DNA of 64,000 nt. Origin: Sarcophilus harrisii (Eukaryota; Chordata; Mammalia; Dasyuromorphia; Dasyuridae). Positions 20,341 through 32,598 of this stretch are shown piece by piece. A model generated the notes under the pieces. The model did no database searches. It saw nothing but the letters and a program-made list of their open reading frames with translations, and was not told where the DNA came from. Position 1 is the first letter of the stretch. Each line of letters begins with the position of its first letter. The stretch spans positions 152,097,641 through 152,161,640 of the forward strand of contig NC_045428.1 in NCBI RefSeq assembly GCF_902635505.1, given 5' to 3'. Both the position numbers and the translations under genes were made by a program.

Positions 20341-20640
20341 TGCAACACTTGGTGACATTTCTTTTCATCATGGAACCACCTTAGGACCCCAAGATGCAGC
20401 TTGCTTATAGAATGAGACTGCCTCTAAGCCTGATTTATGGGGTTCTTACCCTGCCTGTGCCAGCCCAGAATCTGAATTCTTGTTGTACTTACCATCAGTA
20501 CCCAGCAGGGTGCCTCTCAATCATTTTCAGATTGCTTCCTGCATTTCTAGTTGTTAATATTTTCTTCTTAACTAAAATATAAGTTCTTTGAATGCTGCAC
20601 CTAAAATTATACTTCTTTCACATTCTCCCCTACTCTCCAC
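20341..20640. other. Unassigned DNA
   Basis: No recognisable repeat. A 62-codon frame at 20394-20582 has no domain and no convincing coding signature. Confidence 0.35.
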
Positions 20641-20644
20641 CTCC

Positions 20645-20645
<1 letters not shown>

Positions 20646-20699
<54 letters not shown>
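20646..20699. repeat. (C)n homopolymer, about 54 bases
   Basis: An uninterrupted run of about 54 C, flanked by CCTCCTC on the left and ACCGCCCC on the right. Mononucleotide C runs of this length are rare in vertebrate DNA and unreliable to sequence, so the true length is uncertain. Confidence 0.95.
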
Positions 20700-21300
20700 A
20701 CCGCCCCAGGTCTTATCATGTTCTAAGTCCTCAAGGATTAGTATATATTCCTTAAAATGAAACTAGTGTCCATTGTCTCTCTGTAATACAATACCTGGGT
20801 TCTTCCTCAAGCCTCCTTCCCTCTTTAAAACCCCATATAAGGGTGGGAATAGTAAACATGATGGAATGGGACAAATTCCTTTTTTCCCCCTTTCCTTTTA
20901 TCCTGGCATCCTTTCTAACCTCTCTAATTGCTAGTTAAGAATTTTAAGTGCCTTGTAAATTCTCAAATATCCATTTACTACTGTTCACAGATGAATCTAA
21001 GTGCTATTTTGGAAATGGGGATGATTCTAACTGTTTAAATGTTTTTCTGTCCTGCTAGTAGTGCCAGGAAGGAATGCCACATATTCCTTTGTCTTTGTAC
21101 AGCTGCTACCAATGAAGCTATCAGTTAATCTTATTAGTAAGATCCTTGGTTGGACTGATGCAAAACTGAGAATGTCATTTTATTTTATCCTGACTTGTAA
21201 ATTGATCTTTAATGAGTATGGCTAGAATTTTGTTATCAACAGTGGTAATAATATCTTGTGGTATAATTGCTAATGTAGACCAATTGTCCACAGTTAGGAC
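20700..21300. other. Unassigned DNA
   Basis: Nothing recognised as gene or named repeat. Confidence 0.4.
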
Positions 21301-21304
21301 AGTT

Positions 21305-21505
21305 ATATAACACAGTGTCTAGAGCTTTAGGCTTGGAGTTAGGAAATGTTGAATTCAAATTTGGCCTTAGACACTTAGATCTGGGTAAGTCACTTAAATT
21401 CTGTCTGCCTCAATTTCTTCATCAAAAATAACAGCACCAATCTTATTGGTTGTTTTGAGCATCAAATGTAAGCAATTTATTATTATTACTAGTATTACTA
21501 TAGTT
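21305..21505 (+). repeat. CORE-SINE
   Basis: GTGTCTAGAGCTTTAGGCTTGG, AATTCAAATTTGGCCTTAGACACTTAG, TGCCTCAATTTCTTCATC, GGTTGTTTTGAGCATCAAATG and a TTATTATTATTAC tail. Confidence 0.7.
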
Positions 21506-21509
21506 GAGT

Positions 21510-22350
21510 CTTGTGGATCATGTAATATCAATACAGATTAAAGCCTTCTCTTCTTTTTGAGCTATGGCTCATTTAAGGATGTGTGGACTGTCCCTTTGGG
21601 ACAGCAGGAGCTGGCCCCAATGTTTGTATTGGTTGCAAAGGAAAGACTGAATTGATCAAGATTCACCAAATTTAAGGATCTTGAGCAGCCAATAAATTAG
21701 AAAGAAAAAAAAGCTTCTAGTAATTAGCTGCTGTGAATTAACCCTTTGCCACATGTACACTCTGAGTTTGACACTACTCTCTCCTGGCCTCTAGGTATAC
21801 TTGTGGGATAGTGTCACAGACTTCTTGGAGGTGGAAGGGATGTTTTGTATGAATTGTTCTTATTGTACCATTTTAGCAAATACTTTTTTCTAAAAGTTAT
21901 AAGATTTGATGAGTGACTGATTTTTAACTCATAATCTTGTAGAGGGGAAATATGTTAGTAGAGATTTGAAATTATATCAGAGAATCATCCCTAATTCCCA
22001 AGTTTTACCCCTAGATCCCTGGAAGAGAGATGTAGCCTCTCTCTGGGATCAGATACTCATCTGTAAGAATAGGAATTGGGTTAGAAACCTCAGAGTTTAT
22101 ATGGATCACACTTGCCTTATACCAACCTACTCTGTTGCCTTTATCTCACTTGGAGAGAGTTAAGTCTAATAGACAAGTGCCAAAGATTTAATTTTATTCC
22201 TTCTTTACTCATAGAATCATTCCTGAGGAATTTCAGTTACCCAGTTCAACTTAACCTGAAAAGACTCTCTGTTGTAGTATACCTGACATGTCGGCTCTAA
22301 TATCTGCTTGAAGACTTGAAAGACAGAAGAATCTATTATGCCTTGAATCA
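21510..22350. other. Unassigned DNA
   Basis: No repeat recognised. Frames at 21966-22300 are short, overlapping and without domains. Confidence 0.35.
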
Positions 22351-22354
22351 TACT

Positions 22355-22590
22355 ATTCCATTTTGAAACATCTTAAATTGTTAGAAAGTTAATTTTTTTT
22401 AACCCTGACATCAGATCTCAATTTTCCTCCTTTCACATTCTGCCCATTGCTATGGGTTCTGATCTCTGATGGTCAAACAGAATGTCTAATCCCTCCTCTG
22501 ATGACTGTGTTTCAAATCCTTGACAAAAATTATTATGTCTATTCTGAGTCTTTTCTCCAAAGTAAACATCTCCTGTTCCATATATTACAT
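22355..22590 (-). repeat. L3/CR1 fragment
   Basis: Antisense L3/CR1 text: AGAAAGTTAATTTTTTTTAACCCTGACATCAG, CCTTTCACATTCTGCCCATTGCT, AACAGAATGTCTAATCCCTCC, TGAGTCTTTTCTCCAAAGTAAACATCTCC. Confidence 0.65.
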
Positions 22591-22599
22591 TGACATGTG

Positions 22600-22705
22600 A
22601 TCTCTGGGATAGTCATCTACTTAGGATATAAAAAGCACTTTGCAAAATTTAAAATGCTAAGTAAATGCAAGCTATGGTTGTTATTATCATTGTTATGCTT
22701 TTATA
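22600..22705 (+). repeat. CORE-SINE tail
   Basis: AAAAAGCACTTTGCAAAATTTAAAATGCTAAGTAAATGCAAGCTATGGTTGTTATTATC matches the 3' part of CORE-SINEs; the head is absent. Confidence 0.6.
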
Positions 22706-23059
22706 GTAATATTTATAGTAATGTTACTTATTATAGTAATTTGCTTTGTACATAGTCTATATATGTGAGTAGAACTAGATTCTATGCAGAATTGGTTAAA
22801 ATACACATGGGAACTGCCCTCCAAGGATTTCCATTTGAAAAAGACAATCTACTCCTTGACATGGTGATAATGTAAAGATGAACATTTTGCTTAGGTAGAA
22901 ATCAACAAAAGATACTTTCAAAATAGAGCATATCGTTTTTTGTCATTTCATAGTATTTGTGATGATTTCTAGGGGTAATAGAACAGAAGTTTGTTTCACA
23001 AGTTCTTTTAAATGGGGAAGGCTTTGTGGATTTTGTTGACTGAGGTTGCTGTAATAGAC

Positions 23060-23610
23060 TTCTCATTGTTTTTTCTCTCAAATCTCTCTATTTTCCAATC
23101 TATCCTTCATTCAATTGTTAAAACTATAGTTACTAATTGGGAGGTCTGACCATGTCATTTTCCTGCTCAGTAAATTCCTATTACTTCTAACATCAATTAC
23201 AGACTCCATTGTTTAAAATCCTTTTACAACCTGGATTCAGGCTACCTCTTAGACTAGTGCATATCACTTTTCTATATCCCCTCCGTGGTCCAGACAAATC
23301 AGCCTTCTTTTTGTTCTTTGCATTTTCAATTTAATCTTTCTTTTCTTTTCTTTGCACAGGTTCTCCTCCATTCCTGGAATGAATGCTTGACCCTATTTTT
23401 TAGAAATACTACTTTTGTTTAAGGCTCAACTCAGATGTCAGTTCATAAATTAGGATTTTACTGCCACCTCCAGATCCTACTTCCTTCCCTCTCTCTAAAT
23501 TGTTTTGTATTTATTTTGTATCTGTTTTCTACAGATTTATATGATTACATGTTTTCTTCTCCAATAAAATGGAAGGTACATGAGAGCAAAAGTTTGTGCT
23601 TTCTTTGTTT
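23060..23610 (+). repeat. L2 LINE 3' region
   Basis: Sense L2: GGAGGTCTGACCATGTCATTTTCCTGCTCAGTAAATTCC, CAACCTGGATTCAGGC, CTCCATTCCTGGAATGAATGC, AGGCTCAACTCAGATGTCAG, TGTTTTGTATTTATTTTGTATC. The 3' end is replaced by the pyrimidine simple repeat. Confidence 0.7.
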
Positions 23611-23611
23611 C

Positions 23612-23990
23612 AGTCTCTCTCTTTTTCTCTTCCTTCCTTTCCCCTGCTCTTTCTTTTTCTTTCATTCCTCCCTGCCTCCTTCCTTTCCTCTTTTCCTACC
23701 TCTCTCCTTCCCTCCCTCCCTTCCTCCCTGTCTCTCTTCCTCCCTCCCTCCCTTCTTTCCTTCCTTCCTTCCTTCCTTTTCTGTTTCTCTATCTCTGTGT
23801 GCCTCTCTGTCTCTATCTCTCTGTCTCTTTGTCTCTCTGTCTCTCTCTGTGTCTCTGTATGTCTCTGTCTCTCTCTGCCTCTGCCTCTCTGTCTCTGTTT
23901 GTCTGTCTCTCTGTCTCTGTCTTTGTCTGCCTGTCTCTGTCTCTCTTTCTCTGTCTGTCTCTGTCTGTCTCTGTCTGTCTCTGTCTTTGT
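23612..23990. repeat. Long pyrimidine simple repeat (CTTC/TCTG)n
   Basis: About 380 bp, first of TTCC/CTCC units and then of GTCTCT/TCTG units. The strand asymmetry leaves several frames open on both strands (up to 212 codons), but the products are Ser/Leu/Pro- or Arg/Glu/Asp/Gln-only low complexity and not genes. The pure-pyrimidine part could form triplex DNA. Confidence 0.9.
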
Positions 23991-24109
23991 CTTCATCTCC
24001 TTTTTGCTTGTTGCCTGTGCTTAGTCTTACATTAGTAACTGGAAGGCTGTGCAGATTCAGTTTGAGAAACTGACACAATCCTTCTTGGCTTAAGCCTTCC
24101 TATGTGATC

Positions 24110-24770
24110 CATCAACTCCAGAATTCAGATTAGGCTGTGGGTCACAGTGACACAGCTGCTGCTCACTTCCATTACAGTTTTTAAAATGCCCAGTTGACAG
24201 AATTAGGCTTGAAGTAATTCCTGATCCTGTAGTTCAACTGCCCATAGGTGTAGACCCTCTGTCAGTCTATATGGGATGCTTGGGGTCAGAGTGAAAAAGC
24301 TATCAATTAGCCTGATTCCTGATCCCTTCACAGTCAGGCAAGTCCTTTTGGGATCTGGGACTACTCCTTGCCCTACTATATGGCTTAATGCACTAGTTCA
24401 GTCCTTGTATTATAAGGCTCTGTGTAGTGCTTTCCTGGCTAGGCCCAGTCCCCAAGGATCTCTCTCTATCTCAGACTTGAGCAGGAAAAAAAAAATCTTA
24501 TTGTGGTTTTTCCTTGGATTTCCCAATCACAATTCTGTCCAGTGCTCCTTCTAGTTTTTTTTTTTTTTTTCCCCCTGAGGCAATTGGGGTTAAGTGATTT
24601 TCCCAGGGTCACACAGCTAAGTGTCTGGTACCAGATTTAAACTCCTGACTTCAGGGTTAGTGCTCTATCTACTTGGCCACCTAGGTGTCCTTCCTTCTAG
24701 GTTTTTGATGGAACTGGGGAGTTGGGTTGTACTTCCTTCTACTCCGCTATTTATTGGTCTCCAGATTTAG
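24110..24770 (-). mobile_element. L1 5'-UTR fragment, split by a SINE
   Basis: Read on the minus strand, the right end gives an L1-type 5' start (…AGCGGAGTAGAAGGAAGTACAACCC) and continues through CTCCCCAGTTCCATCAAAAAC. On the plus strand GGATCTGGGACTACTCCTTG, TAAGGCTCTGTGTAGTGC and AAGGATCTCTCTCTATCTCAGACTTGAGC fit marsupial L1 5' UTR as I remember it. No ORF1 is attached. The poly(A) SINE at 24555-24691 interrupts it. Confidence 0.5.
24555..24691 (-). repeat. Poly(A)-tailed tRNA SINE with duplication
   Basis: The plus strand runs T(16), CCCCCTGAGGCAATTGGGGTTAAGTGATTTTCCCAGGGTCACACAGCTAAGTG … CTCTATCTACTTGGCCACCTAGGTG. TCCTTCTAG flanks it at 24546-24554 and 24692-24700 (9 bp). It is full length and well preserved, so it is younger than the L1 5' UTR it sits in. 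Confidence 0.9.
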
Positions 24771-25074
24771 GAGTAACTTTGAAAGTGGTAGTGACAGGAA
24801 AGTTTAAATAGGTTGAACCATCTAATGGAGAGACAAGATGAGAATAAGCTATTATGAATAATTTGGGAAGGAATTAATTCTAAATTTAGAAAGAAATTTT
24901 AGAAAGAAATTTTAGAAGAAATTTGGCCTCAGTGACGGAATGTAATTGTGATGGTATCATCAAGGCACTAAGAAAATGACCCACCTTGAAATAGACAAAG
25001 ATTTATAATAAGAATTTGTAGTGAGAAGAGAGAAGTAACAGATTCAAGTAATTTTCTACTGGAAATTGAGTGAA

Positions 25075-25665
25075 TTCCCATAAGAACATGTACTTGAACA
25101 TAATGGAATATGATTGTTCTATAAGAAATGATGAGCAGGCAGATTTCAGAAAAGCCTGGAAAGAGTTACATGAACTGATGCTGAGTCAAATGAGCAGAAC
25201 CAAGAGAACATTGTACACAATAATAACCAGATTATGTGATGATCAACTATGATGGACTTGGCTCTTTTCAACAGGGTAGTGATTCACTAGATTGTAGTGA
25301 ATTCCAATAGGCAATTGTAAGCATTTCCAATAGACTTGGGATGGAAAATACCATATTCATCCAGAGAGAACTATGGAGACTGAATATGGATTGAAGCATG
25401 GTGTTTTCATGTTATTGTTATTGTTTGTTTTCTTCCTCAAAGTTTTTTACTTTTTGATGTTTTTTCTTGCCCAACATGATTAATATAGAAATATATTTAA
25501 AAGAATTACACATATTTGTCCTCTATCAGATTACTTGCTGTCTTGGGGTAGGATGAGGTAAGGGAGGGAAAGAGAAAAATTTGGAACACAAAGTTTTACA
25601 AAATGAATGTTGAAAATTATCTTTACATGTATTTGGAAAAACAAAATACTATTGAAAAAAAGTAA
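25075..25665 (+). mobile_element. L1 3' end with ORF2 C-terminus
   Basis: A 60-codon frame (25070-25252) encodes NIMEYDCSIRNDEQADFRKAW … LHELMLSQMSRTKRTLYT, the extreme C-terminus of L1 ORF2p, ending at the expected LCDDQL and stop. The 3' UTR of the 4822-5170 subfamily follows (ACTGAATATGGATTGAAGCA, CCAACATGATTAATATAGAAATA, ATGTATTTGGAAAAACAAAATACTATTG). It is a 5'-truncated copy. Confidence 0.85.
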
Positions 25666-25669
25666 TGTT

Positions 25670-27480
25670 CTAGAGGAAGAAACTATCAGATTTAGAACTG
25701 GCTCAGTGTAAGAAGGAAAGCACAGAAGAAAAATCCCTTGAATGGGTGGGGGGTTCCTTTTACTAGTCAATATAGTAAGACTCATCATCCCTGTTAATCA
25801 GGAAGTTGAGTTTATGAAGAAAAAATTAAAAGCTGCTTAAAAACCACTATATTCTATTATTTCTGTATATTCTGGAATGTGGTAAAAAAAAAAATAAAGA
25901 ACTTAGCATGAAGCTGTATCAGCTTCCTTTGTCAGGTTTATAACAAATTTAGTCTATTTGGAGCAAAGAATAAGAACCAGATAACTTGAGATTCTTTATA
26001 GACTCATTTCTATGTTTCATTAACCTCTAGCACAGTTTTCACATTCTGGACATGCTTAATGTTTAACATGCCTCTGACTTTCTTAATCTCCTTGAGATAT
26101 CAGACTCCTGAGGCTGATCAGATAAGCTTTTTAAGCCCATGTCAGGTGAGATTATTTATCCAATCACAAAGTACTCATCTCTAATGATAGTAATCAAAAT
26201 GCTGATTCAGAGTCCTTAACCAAAAAGCTAACATCCTTTACTCTCACTAGAGAATGATAATAGAAAAAAGGGGGGAAAGTATGAAAGGAACATAAATCAG
26301 CAAGAGAAAGAGCTGATCAAGGTGAAAGGGTATTTTATTTCATCTCATACTTAGAAAAAATATATTTCCTCTATGTTCCTCAGGCCAGCTCTGGGACTCT
26401 AGGACTGACTGGAAGGATATGAACCAAGAAAATGTATGCTTGCCTTCTATCATCCTTAGTTCAAGAATTAAAATGATTCTGAGGATAGCCTGTAATTTGG
26501 GATCTACTCTAGAAAGTCCCTGGAGACTCTGGAGTTATAGTTTCTTTTAGGAATCTAAATTTAATCCTAAAGCATATCTGGAGCTCTATATCATTCCTTA
26601 AACCATTCTAGACCATAGTCCTTCAACCTTGGAATTGATCCAATCTCTATACCTATAGTATATATTGTAGAATAAATCACTTAAAAATTTTTTTTAACTA
26701 AGTTTTTAAAATTGTGACCTTAATATATGAATAGATATCATATTATGTGAGAGCATAATGTGAATATTATGTACCTGTGTACATTCCTATAAGGACTGGT
26801 TTATCTATAGGGATGGGGACTGATTTTATTAGAATAAGGAATTCCTCTATTAAGTAGGCTGACCCCTTTTCTGAAACTTAATCTTTGAGAATTATTTTAA
26901 ATGATCAGACAAATGATTTGACTAGAATGACATAATCAATAAGTTTTCTTTTGAGGCCATATTTATCCATGACCTCTCCTTTGTATTACATATGTAGATC
27001 AGGTAGACAAGTGATGTGATTTAAGGATCCATGAGGAAAAATATCTCCTATGCTTAAAAGTCTACTCCACATTGCTTAAAATTCCTTCAGTTACATATTG
27101 AATTTTAATTAAGGATAAGTTTAATATAAATAAGTACAACTTTATAAAGTTAATCTGACAGATTTAATAGTAATTAAACAATAAACAATAATTTATTTAA
27201 TTAATGATTCCAGAATGATATCAGATTGTATTGAAAGCAAGGAAATTAATAAAGAAGGCCAAGATATCCCAATGTTAGATTTTATCTAATTTACTATATT
27301 TCCTGAGACCAGCTCTGCTATGCTGAATCCACTCCATATCTAAAGGAACAATCACACTAGTTCTGCTGAGGCCAATGATGACCTTTCTGAGTCTTTTAAA
27401 AAATTTAAACAATCATATTTACATTTTTGGAAATAGCATGAGACAAAGATTTCCTCCTTTTGTTGGCATAGACCTTGTTT
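25670..27480. other. Unassigned AT-rich DNA
   Basis: About 1.8 kb without an identifiable gene or repeat. Several stretches (for example 26380-26700) have non-random composition and may be very old interspersed repeats. Confidence 0.35.
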
Positions 27481-27507
27481 TTGTTTTTTTTTTTTTTTTT
27501 TTTTTTG

Positions 27508-27580
27508 CATTCGATCAATGAGAATTTATTAAATGACTTCTATATGCCAGGCACTAGGCTAGCTACTGGGAATATTATTT
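27508..27580 (-). repeat. L2 3' end after poly(T)
   Basis: A T run of about 24 is followed by GATCAATGAGAATTTATTAAATGACTTCTATATGCCAGGCACTAGGCTAGC, the antisense L2 terminus. Confidence 0.65.
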
Positions 27581-27679
27581 TCATATAGACATGAATAGGC
27601 ATAGACTTTCTTAAAGCAATAGCAACAATAAATTACATTTATATTGTGCTTTAGTGTTGGGACAATGTTTAATTTTTCT

Positions 27680-28790
27680 TTGCTTTGTAATTGGTTTTAT
27701 TTTCAAATGCATTATTGGAATTATGTATTTGACTTCTTGGCTTTTTCCTTCACTTTATGTCAGGTCATCTAAGTCTTTCCATGCTTCTATGTACTCATCA
27801 TATTTATTGTTTCTTCCAAAACAATAATATTCCATTATATTCATGCAGCACAATTTGTCCATTCCCCAATTGAACTGGGAAATTAATAGGTATTTATTTT
27901 GTTTCCAGTTTTTTGTAACCACAAAAACACTCTAAATATTTTATTGACTATGGAATCCTTTTTTTGGTTTCCACCTTGGGATCTTGGCTGGCAGAGGAAT
28001 CTGTGGATGAAATATTATGGACATTTTAACTACTTTATTTGCATAATTCCAAAAATGGTTATGCTAATTCATAGCTTCACAAAACATTGATATGATTGTC
28101 TTTCAACAAGCATAGCATTGGCTATCTCTATGTTTTGTCATCTCTGCCAATTTACTAGATGTAAGGCCAAAGTTAAAGATTATTTTGATTTTGTATTTCT
28201 CTTGTAATTAGTATTTTAAGTAATACTATATAATTATTAATATTTTGCATTTAATATTTTGAGAACTATTTGTTCATATCCTTTGACCTCTTATTTATTA
28301 TGGGAATGATTTTTAGTTGTATGTGTGTATGTTTGTTCTGTTATTTGTCTATAATTTAGAAACCAAACATGATAAATTTTTTTTATAATATGATAAAATT
28401 ATTTTTTCCCAGTTCATTATTTCCCTTATTATCCTATACACATTGATTTTTTTCTCAAAAGATTTTCAGTTTTTTGTAATCAAAATGATAAAAAAGTTAT
28501 CTTTGATAACTATCATTATTCTTTGGTTCAGTAAAATTTATATATATATATATTTATATACATATAGTGATAAAATAATGAATAATCAAGTCATGTGTTT
28601 AATTTAAATTTATTATGAGATAAGGTATGTTTGTTTAAGCATCTTCTAGACTAGTTTCTTGTTTCCCCAGCAATTTTTTTTTTTATCAAATAGGGAGTTT
28701 CTCCCAATTAATTTATGTTTTAGTGTTTACAGTCAAATCTTTCTTTACCCTAAGTCCATCCTATATGTTTTTCTTTCCTCTCCAGTAAAT
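27680..28790 (-). mobile_element. Old L1 fragment, ORF2 C-terminal part
   Basis: Antisense ORF2 text is visible in order: TCCATGCTTCTATGTACTCATCATATTTATTG…AATAATATTCCATTATATTCATGCA (antisense of the MEYY-type region), TTGTCCATTCCCCAATTGAA, TATTTGTTCATATCCTTTGACC, TTTCCCAGTTCATTATTTCCC, GTTTCCCCAGCAATTTTTT. The order matches the younger copies at 34780 and 48300, but divergence and indels are much greater. Stop codons are frequent in every frame. Confidence 0.65.
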
Positions 28791-28799
28791 GGACAGTAT

Positions 28800-30440
28800 T
28801 TTTGATATCAAATTATAATATCATGATTCTAGAAGATAACTTTTTTCTGGAAATTTGAATAATAAATGTCCCAGTCATAGAGGAGATTACCTCCATAGAA
28901 AAGATGACCCAAAAGAGCCTGGGGTAATATTCAGAAATGAAAACTGAAAGCTTTATAATCAAGATATATTAATTATCTTTGCCATATAAGTAATTTGAGA
29001 ATTGAGTTTGTATTGCCCCAAAGACCAGAAATGGGAACTGAGTATAAGATTCAATGAGGGGCATTTTTTAAAATGGAAGAAATTGAAATCTATTCTTAAG
29101 AATAAGAAAAATCTCATTTAATGCAGATAAGACCGGGAAATAATGGTATCTACCATCTAGGCCATGTAGTAGTTAGAGACAATAGTCACAGACTTTAGGC
29201 CAGAATAAAAAGAAGAATTCAAGTTTTGACTCAAGATAGAATTCGTTTTAATAGTGAGTGGAAATCACTTGGAAAAAATCAATTTGGACAGAAAAATTAT
29301 GCTAGGGATATGGGGTGAGTTTTTTAGAGTAAATAATCAGTCAACTTGTAATATAAGTGAAGGAAATAATCTCAAAAATTTAGATAAGATGAACTGACAG
29401 TAACGGAGCTAATCACTGGGTCTAGAAAAGGAATTTCCTTCTACAAATAGAGTTCCCTAGAGAGACTACTATAAAGAAGAACAATAGGAGTAGAATTTTG
29501 AATATGTTACTGTCAAACCAATCTGATTAGACAATATAACATATTATAAAATTACTTTATTGGCATTGTCTCATTGTGGTGACTTTTTACATTTATCAAA
29601 CTTCTTTTGGAAATAGTGATAATTTGAGTCAATATCTTTACTTTTGTCCATTTCCCTTATTTTATCAGAATTGGCAGCTTCTTAAAAATGATTGATTTTT
29701 AGATAAATACTTTCATATAGTATCATCTCTAGTCTTATAATTTGGTTGTTACCTTGACCTTTGTGCTCACTAGTCAATGATCTGACTGCACAAATACAGC
29801 TGATGCTGAAATGACTAATATCTGTAATAAGCTGTTTCCTGTCTGTTAAGATAGAAGCAATAAAGTCTAATTGCCTTAGAGTAAGAACTCTGTGCTTTGT
29901 AACTTCATTTCTAGGCTTCTTTATTTCTTTTTCCCCTTTAGTAATATAGTAAAGTCCCTTTTGAAAAATCCCAATTTTTTCTAGCTGAACTAAACAATAT
30001 TCTTGGATAATACACTATCCAAAGGGGAAAAAAACCCCCAAACCCCAAAATTTCCATAAATGGCTAGGCAAAATAGAAACAATTAAATGTCCCCGATTCC
30101 TTGGATTAAGTTATAGTAATGAGGATAATAGATGAAAAATTAAGATAAAAATGTCTGGAAGTCCAGTGTCATTACTTATTTCTACCCATCTAAAGGTTTT
30201 CCTTTCCAGAGTTTGGGGCTTTAGATTGCTTTGGATGAATTATGTTTATAACTTTGCATTCAGAAATAGCCTGAGGAAGCAAAGACCTTGGGGCTAAGGT
30301 CATTTATTGGATTTTAGCTACTCTTTAGGAGACCAAAAGAATCTATGGACACACTTTTTAGCAGCTATGTCCAGATTCCTACACTGAACTAGATTTATAC
30401 TTTGTGATTGTATTTCCTTAAGAAGACTTAAAAATTGGAA
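28800..30440. other. Unassigned AT-rich DNA
   Basis: About 1.6 kb without recognisable gene, SINE or LINE. Confidence 0.4.
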
Positions 30441-32132
30441 TCTTAAAAATTGGAATTGGAATTTTTTTTAATTGGGGGAGGATTCTGGGAATATGTCAGA
30501 ATAAATTTCAAGCTCTTCAGATACTTACCCCCCCAAAAAAACCAGAAAACGTTTGCCTCTCAGGGTGAACATAGACTGGTGAAACACAAAGAAGACTTGG
30601 GGTCATCCTGGGACAACCCAAGACGATGTGAATAAAAACCCTAGACTAGGGATTAATCAGTGTAAAATGCAAACAACTCCAGACTAGCTCCACAGAGACA
30701 CCAAGTGAGAATCTGTGGGTCTAGCTGGCTTTGGCTGGAGCCTCAGCAGAAACTACAGAAACTTTTACTCCCCAACTATGTATGGAGTCCAGGATCTGAG
30801 CCTGGAAAGACTGAGGCAACTTCAACTGATTAGGAATGTCAGGCCCAGCTGTGCTGCAGAGACATGTTCCTGGATGAAAAGGAAACAGCATGGAACACGT
30901 GATGAGGCAGAAGGAGTGGAGCAGGAAAGATGCTGGGTGTGGGCACTTGCAGGAGTGGGGGAGCTTTTGGTTTGGAGTTCTGGGTCAGAGGGAAAAGCTG
31001 AAGTGAAGTTAGAGATACCACTCACCCACTCCACTATTAGAAGTGTTTACATTAATATTTATTTAAAAAAAAAAAAAAAAAGGAACTGGGAAAGAAAAAA
31101 GAACCCACACATAGGAACTTATTATGGGAATAGAAAAGCCTGGGGTTCATCTTCAGAGGATGATACTGAGGTAAAAAAAGCTTCTACCTCAATAAATAAA
31201 GTTAAATGTCATTTTAAAACTCCCTCTATGAAGAGAATTTATAGAAAAACTCAAAAAAGAAATTATAATCAAATGAGAGACGCTGTGGAAAAACTTGGAA
31301 AAAAAGCCACACAAGAAAAACAAGATCATTTTTAAAAAAGCTAAACAATTAGAAAAGGAGATCAAGTCTTCAAAATGAAAATAACTTTTTGAAAATTAGA
31401 ATTTGCTAAGGAGAAGCCAGCAAAAATATAGAAGACCAAGAAATAACAAACAAAATATAAAGAATGAAAAAATAGAACAGAATATAAAATATAAGAAAAG
31501 CAATACATCTGGAGAACAGATCAAGAAGAGAAAGCATAAAAATAATTGGGCTACCTGAAACCTATGACATCCCCCCCCCAAAAATAATCTTGATACAATA
31601 ATGCAAGAAATAACCCAAGAAAATTATCTTAGAGTGATAAAACAGGAGGAGAAAGTAGAAATACAAAAAAATCTACTAATTACCACCTCAAGGAGATCCT
31701 TTGTGGAAAACACATAGGAATATTATTACCAAAAATTGAAACTCCCAGATCAAAGAGAAAATTTTGCAAGAAACAAGAAAAAAAAACACAATTCAAATAT
31801 GCTGGGGCTACAATTAGAATTGTACAGGACTTATCAGCAACCACAATGAAAGACCATAGATTCTGGAATAATATATACTAGCAATCAAAACAACTAGGCC
31901 TGTTGCCAAAAATGTTATATCCGGCAAAATTATCGACAATATTGAATGAAAAAAAATAGATATTCAATGAACTTGCAGATTTTCAGGACTTTCAACCAAA
32001 TCTGAACTCAATAGAAAATTTAACATATAAGAGTCAATATCAAAGATCAGTTTTAAGGAATTTAACATGGACAAATTGTTCATGTTTTTCACATAGAAAG
32101 TACTATATGTTCAAGATAATTAGGTAGCTTAA

Positions 32133-32598
32133 GTGAAATGAGCAGAACCAGGAGATCATTATATACCTCAACAAAGATACTGTATGAGGATGTATTCTGA
32201 TGGAAGTGGATTTCTTCGACAAAGAGATCTAACTCAGTTTCAATTGATCAAGGATGGACAGAAGCAGCTACACCCAAAAAAAGAACATTGGGAAATAAAT
32301 GTAAACTGCTTGTATTTTTGTTTTTCTTCCCGGGTTATTTATACCTTCTGAATCCAATTCTCCCTGTGCAACAAGAGAACTGTTTGGTTCTGCACACATA
32401 TATTGTGTCTAGGATATATTGTAACCTATTTAACATGTATAGGACTGTTTGCCATCTGGGGGAGGGGGTGAAGGGAGGGAGGGGAAAAATCGGAACAGAA
32501 GTGAGTGCAAGGGATAATGTTGTAAAAAATTATCCTGGCATGGGTTCTGTCAATAAAAAGTTATTAAAAAAAAAAAAGAAAAAGAAAAGAAAAAAAAG
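32133..32598 (+). mobile_element. L1 3'-end insertion inside HAL1
   Basis: It begins in the ORF2 C-terminus (GTGAAATGAGCAGAACCAGGAGATCATTATATACC, encoding [12 protein letters not shown]-like) and runs through the 3' UTR to GTTCTGTCAATAAAAAGTTATT and an A-rich tail. The duplicated target is TAATTAGGTAGCTTAA at 32117-32132 and TAATTAGTTAGCTTAA at 32599-32614 (15 of 16 identical). Removing it rejoins the HAL1 3' region. Confidence 0.85.

Noticed and set aside
23435-24078. Five overlapping long frames (128-212 codons) on both strands
   Set aside because: They arise from the pyrimidine simple repeat; products are Ser/Leu/Pro or Arg/Glu/Asp/Gln low complexity without domains.
25070-25252. 60-codon frame as a small host gene
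   Set aside because: It encodes the L1 ORF2p C-terminus and is followed by the L1 3' UTR.
30715-31335. 206-codon frame as a novel gene
   Set aside because: It lies within the 5' UTR and ORF1 start of the HAL1 element and contains an A-run-encoded Lys tract; better explained as element sequence.
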